This document shows positions 5,914 through 8,287 of a DNA stretch of 8,287 nt, in pieces. Origin of the DNA: Desulfobacterales bacterium (GTDB lineage Bacteria; Desulfobacterota; Desulfobacteria; Desulfobacterales; Desulfobacteraceae); assembly GCA_022361095.1 (NCBI GenBank), contig JAKSBO010000290.1, forward strand, positions 1 to 8,287, read 5' to 3'. The notes below the pieces were generated by a model. The model searched no databases, was not told the DNA's origin, and saw nothing but the letters and a program-made list of their open reading frames with translations. The translations under genes and the position numbers were made by a program. Every line of letters starts with the position of its first letter. Position 1 is the stretch's first letter.

Positions 5914-5952
5914 TAATTTCTGTCAACAAATATGTAAAGTGCCCTATATTAA
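5914..5952 (+). promoter_or_regulatory. Shared upstream element copy 2, probable promoter of the diguanylate cyclase gene
   Basis: The same 15-base core TAATTTCTGTCAACA and terminal TATATTAA as at 4894-4933. TATATT (5945-5950) lies 153 bases before ATG 6098, exactly as in copy 1; the TGTCAA-to-TATATT spacer is 18 bases here and 19 there. Transcription would start near 5957 with a leader of about 141 bases. Confidence 0.6.
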
Positions 5953-5956
5953 CAAT

Positions 5957-6035
5957 ACCTGTAATACATATTGTAATTGAAAACAGGTCTCTTTATTGGG
6001 GATCACTCCTATATTTCTGGCAATATCAGGTGATC
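5957..6035 (+). promoter_or_regulatory. Structured 5' leader of the diguanylate cyclase gene
   Basis: Two stems can form. ACCTGT (5957-5962) pairs with ACAGGT (5983-5988), starting right at the predicted transcript start. GATCAC (6001-6006) pairs with GTGATC (6030-6035), and an inner CTATATT/AATAT-C-AG stem extends it to about 13 pairs closed by a 6-base loop (6016-6021). No T run follows the second stem. This could be a stability or regulatory element; it does not match the c-di-GMP-I (GEMM) core that I know. Confidence 0.4.
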
Positions 6036-6058
6036 TGTGAAATAAAACAGGATTATCA

Positions 6059-6076
6059 ATGCGCAACTCTAACTAA
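6059..6076 (+). other. Five-codon mini-ORF in the leader
   Basis: ATG-CGC-AAC-TCT-AAC-TAA, with AGGA 6 bases upstream, ends 21 bases before ATG 6098. It could feed ribosomes to the main start, or be chance. Confidence 0.2.
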
Positions 6077-6097
6077 TAATTCTAAAAGGGAACTGCG

Positions 6098-8107
6098 ATG
6101 AAGGGTGTTTTCAATCTTAAGGGGTTTGCAAGTCCCCAGGGCGGCTCGGCGAATAAATCAACAAGACACTATTTCATTAAAATCGCAGTCCCGGCTTTTT
6201 TTCTGACAACAGTTGTTTTAACGGCTGTCCACTATGTTGAGTTCTCCGTGGATATGCGTTTGCTCAAGGCCAAGGAAGTCAGCCGGATTGACATTGGTTC
6301 GGAATCCATCCACAGGCAGTTTAAAGCCATTACTTCCGATCTGAGGTATTTGGCAACCTCAGGGTATCTCAATAATTTTTTGACGACAAAGAGCCGGCAG
6401 GACAAAGATATTCTGGCCCGTGAGTTTTTGGCCATAACACGGACCAAAGGCATTTATGATCAGATCCGGTACATTGATAATACAGGTAAGGAAGTTGTCC
6501 GCACCAACAAGAATGTTGATTCGCCATACATAGTGAGTGATGAGGACTTGCAGAACAAGTCCGGCAGGTACTATTTCCGGGACACGATGGATATTTCGTG
6601 CCGTGAGGTTTTTGTCTCTCCCCTGGATCTGAACATTGAAAATAAAAAAATTGAACGTCCCCTCAAACCGATGATCCGATTCGGCATGCCTGCCTGCGAT
6701 GAATTGGGTGAGAAACAAGGGGTGGTTTTGCTGAACTATCTGGGTTCTAAGATGCTTAATAACCTGACTGAAATGTTAGGTGAGGCCCAAAGCAGAACCA
6801 TGCTGCTGAACAATGACAGTTTTTGGCTGTTGTCCCCTGATCCTTCTGATGAATGGGGTTTCATGTTCGGCAAAGAAAATAGATTTTACAACCGGTATCC
6901 GGACAGTTGGGCTTCCTTTTTATCCGAAGGTGCCGGACAGGTTCAGACCGGAGACGGCATTTTTACGTTCAAAACCATTTACCCGCTGGAAGAAGGGCAG
7001 GCGTCCAGTATGGGAGAGATGAATAATGCATCCCTGCGTCTGATAGAATCCAGGAATTATTTCTGGATTTTGGTTTTACATGTTCCCCAGCAGCGGATTC
7101 TGGAGGAGATCAACCGCCATGCTGCGCAAATGGGTATTCAGCTTGCCGCCATTGCCTGCATAATGGTTCCTTTGACCTGGCTTTACGGAAGGGAGAGGAT
7201 GAGAGCAAACACGGCAGATGAACTGGTGTCCCGGTCCGAAGAGTTCACCCAGGCAGTGACCGACCAAATCGGAGAAGGCCTGGTTGTTCTGGATTTTAAC
7301 AAGCAGATTGTGATGATCAACCCCAAGGGCCAGTCGATACTCGGGTGGCGCGAATCTCACCTGCTCGGTGCCAGCATTGATGCAATCATTCCGGAGTTCA
7401 TCGGGGACGGTGATGATTGCATGCTGACCAAGTGTATGCGTGAGGAGGTCTGCCAGAAGGTTGATTCCCTTTATGTCGGCAGGAAGAGCGGCGAAAACAT
7501 CCCTGTTTCAGTGACCATTTCTCCTTTATTCATTCACAGCAGGCTGGCGGGCACGATTCTGACCTTCCAGGACATTACGGAGCGTCTTGAGCATGAGGAT
7601 AAACTCAGGGAGATCGCGCTGCATGATCCGCTTACCGGTGCCAAAAACCGAGGTGAAATTGAAAATATCCTTGAATCAGAAATTGAGCGTGGCCGGCGGT
7701 ACGGAAATTCATGTTCGGTGTTGCTTTTTGATATAGACAAATTCAAGGCGGTCAATGATAGTTTTGGTCATCCGTATGGGGATAAGGTCATTAAGACTTT
7801 GTGCAATACCATCGGCGCCAACCTGCGGAGTTCCGACTCCATCGGACGATACGGCGGTGAGGAATTTGTCGTAGTGCTGCCCGAGACCGGTTGCGCCCAA
7901 AGCGAGTTGTTTGCCAATCGTTTGAGAGAAGCTGTCAGGCGAATTCCCTTCTCTTACAAGAATGAGCATGTCAAAGTTACGGTGAGTATCGGAGTGGCTT
8001 CCTTTCCTGATTCCGGTAATTCGTTAACCGAAATAATCAAAAAAGCTGACAAGGCTTTGTACCGCGCCAAACAGAATGGGCGGGATTGTGTAGCAGTGGC
8101 TGACTGA
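6098..8107 (+). CDS. Membrane sensor diguanylate cyclase (dCache-like, PAS, GGDEF)
   Basis: This 669-residue inner-membrane protein is predicted to make c-di-GMP from two GTP. Helix 1 (about 27-47) and helix 2 (about 344-363) bracket a periplasmic sensor of about 295 residues. That sensor shows the double-Cache signature: I-R-Y-I-D-N-T-G-K-E-V-V-R-T-N (123-137), D-L-Q-N-K-S-G-R-Y-Y-F-R-D (150-162), V-S-P-L-D-L-N-I-E-N (173-182) and R-P-L-K-P-M-I-R-F (187-195). A PAS domain (about 380-495) follows, with I-G-E-G-L-V-V-L-D and ending L-T-F-Q-D-I-T-E-R. The GGDEF domain (about 500-667) starts L-H-D-P-L-T-G-A-K-N-R and has metal ligand D545, N553 and D562 of the F-K-A-V-N-D-S-F-G-H-x-x-G-D block, and an intact G586-G-E-E-F590. 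R577-x-x-D580 lies five residues before it, the canonical product-inhibition I-site. There is no EAL domain, so it should be a synthase only. An AAAAGGGA site precedes ATG 6098. The ligand of the sensor cannot be told. The gene follows the shared element and a structured leader and looks monocistronic. Confidence 0.96.
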   Translation: MKGVFNLKGFASPQGGSANKSTRHYFIKIAVPAFFLTTVVLTAVHYVEFSVDMRLLKAKEVSRIDIGSESIHRQFKAITSDLRYLATSGYLNNFLTTKSRQDKDILAREFLAITRTKGIYDQIRYIDNTGKEVVRTNKNVDSPYIVSDEDLQNKSGRYYFRDTMDISCREVFVSPLDLNIENKKIERPLKPMIRFGMPACDELGEKQGVVLLNYLGSKMLNNLTEMLGEAQSRTMLLNNDSFWLLSPDPSDEWGFMFGKENRFYNRYPDSWASFLSEGAGQVQTGDGIFTFKTIYPLEEGQASSMGEMNNASLRLIESRNYFWILVLHVPQQRILEEINRHAAQMGIQLAAIACIMVPLTWLYGRERMRANTADELVSRSEEFTQAVTDQIGEGLVVLDFNKQIVMINPKGQSILGWRESHLLGASIDAIIPEFIGDGDDCMLTKCMREEVCQKVDSLYVGRKSGENIPVSVTISPLFIHSRLAGTILTFQDITERLEHEDKLREIALHDPLTGAKNRGEIENILESEIERGRRYGNSCSVLLFDIDKFKAVNDSFGHPYGDKVIKTLCNTIGANLRSSDSIGRYGGEEFVVVLPETGCAQSELFANRLREAVRRIPFSYKNEHVKVTVSIGVASFPDSGNSLTEIIKKADKALYRAKQNGRDCVAVAD

Positions 8108-8140
8108 TCTGCGTTACCACCTGGTTTGCTGCCCAAAGCC

Positions 8141-8194
8141 GCCAAAAGAGAGCCCCAAACACTTAAGGCCCCCTTCTGATAATTACCTTTTGGC
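8141..8194. repeat. Inverted repeat downstream of the diguanylate cyclase gene
   Basis: GCCAAAAG (8141-8148) is complementary to CTTTTGGC (8187-8194) across 38 bases. No T run follows, so a terminator role is unlikely. The rest of the 180-base tail holds no gene that I can support. Confidence 0.25.
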
Positions 8195-8287
8195 TATGAT
8201 CTTCTCGTTGCAATAAAATTCTAATCCTCGAAATATTAAATATATTCGTTTGGTTAAGATTTTCTTGCGCCTCGAACTCAAACCAAA

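Larger units (their letters stand above)
5574..6097. other. 524-base intergenic region between the EF-hand and diguanylate cyclase genes
   Basis: From left to right it holds a probable terminator (5623-5651), a doubtful 56-codon ORF (5620-5790), and a stretch with little structure (about 5660-5830). Then come three closely spaced inverted repeats (5835-5904), the second copy of the shared element (5914-5952) and a leader with two further inverted repeats and a mini-ORF. I see no tRNA and no matching riboswitch class. Confidence 0.7.

Noticed and set aside
5952..6097. c-di-GMP riboswitch (GEMM) in the diguanylate cyclase leader
   Set aside because: The conserved GEMM core segments (the CACGCACAGGGCAAACC-type block and the paired GNRA/receptor arms) are not present.
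8249..8287. TTTGGTT (8249-8255) inverted with AACCAAA at the window end, considered as an integron attC or attachment site
   Set aside because: Only 7 bases pair, the integrase core site pattern is absent, no recombinase is in view and the right side is cut off by the window edge.

Overview
The window looks like a chromosomal segment of a sulfate-reducing delta-proteobacterium of the Desulfobacterales type. This is inferred from the mid-range GC, the GspA/GspB pair, the dCache-PAS-GGDEF architecture and the overall protein flavour; no rRNA or other taxonomic marker is present. There are no tRNAs, rRNAs, CRISPR arrays or insertion sequences. Seven protein genes are well supported, and an eighth tiny ORF is possible.

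The left half (1-4013) is read on the minus strand. At the left edge is the N-terminal part of a TadG-like (Flp/Tad pilus-type) envelope protein, whose true frame is masked by an overlapping out-of-frame ORF. Next is a 207-residue unrecognised protein with a DTVEIS..A motif and a degenerate EF-hand-like segment. Then comes the gspA-gspB pair: a membrane AAA+ ATPase with a peptidoglycan-binding end and its TonB-like Pro-rich partner, which help place the type II secretion secretin through the peptidoglycan. The rest of that secretion system is not in the window.

A 176-base divergent intergenic region separates this from the right half (4190-8107), which is read on the plus strand. It holds a small Rossmann-type protein with a Cys-rich C-x3-C-x6-C motif, a 164-residue protein with two canonical EF-hands between two proline runs, and a 669-residue membrane sensor diguanylate cyclase with intact catalytic and inhibitory-site residues.

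The most notable non-coding signal is a 39-40 base element at 4894-4933 and again at 5914-5952, with 34 of 40 aligned columns identical including a 15-base exact core. It lies in front of the EF-hand gene and the diguanylate cyclase gene. In both cases its TATATT box starts exactly 153 bases before the start codon. This suggests a shared promoter or operator with long leaders of about 140 bases, so the calcium-binding protein and the c-di-GMP synthase are probably co-regulated. The diguanylate cyclase leader also contains a strong hairpin and a five-codon mini-ORF. A common theme of surface functions (pilus, type II secretion, c-di-GMP signalling, calcium binding) is inference from gene content only.
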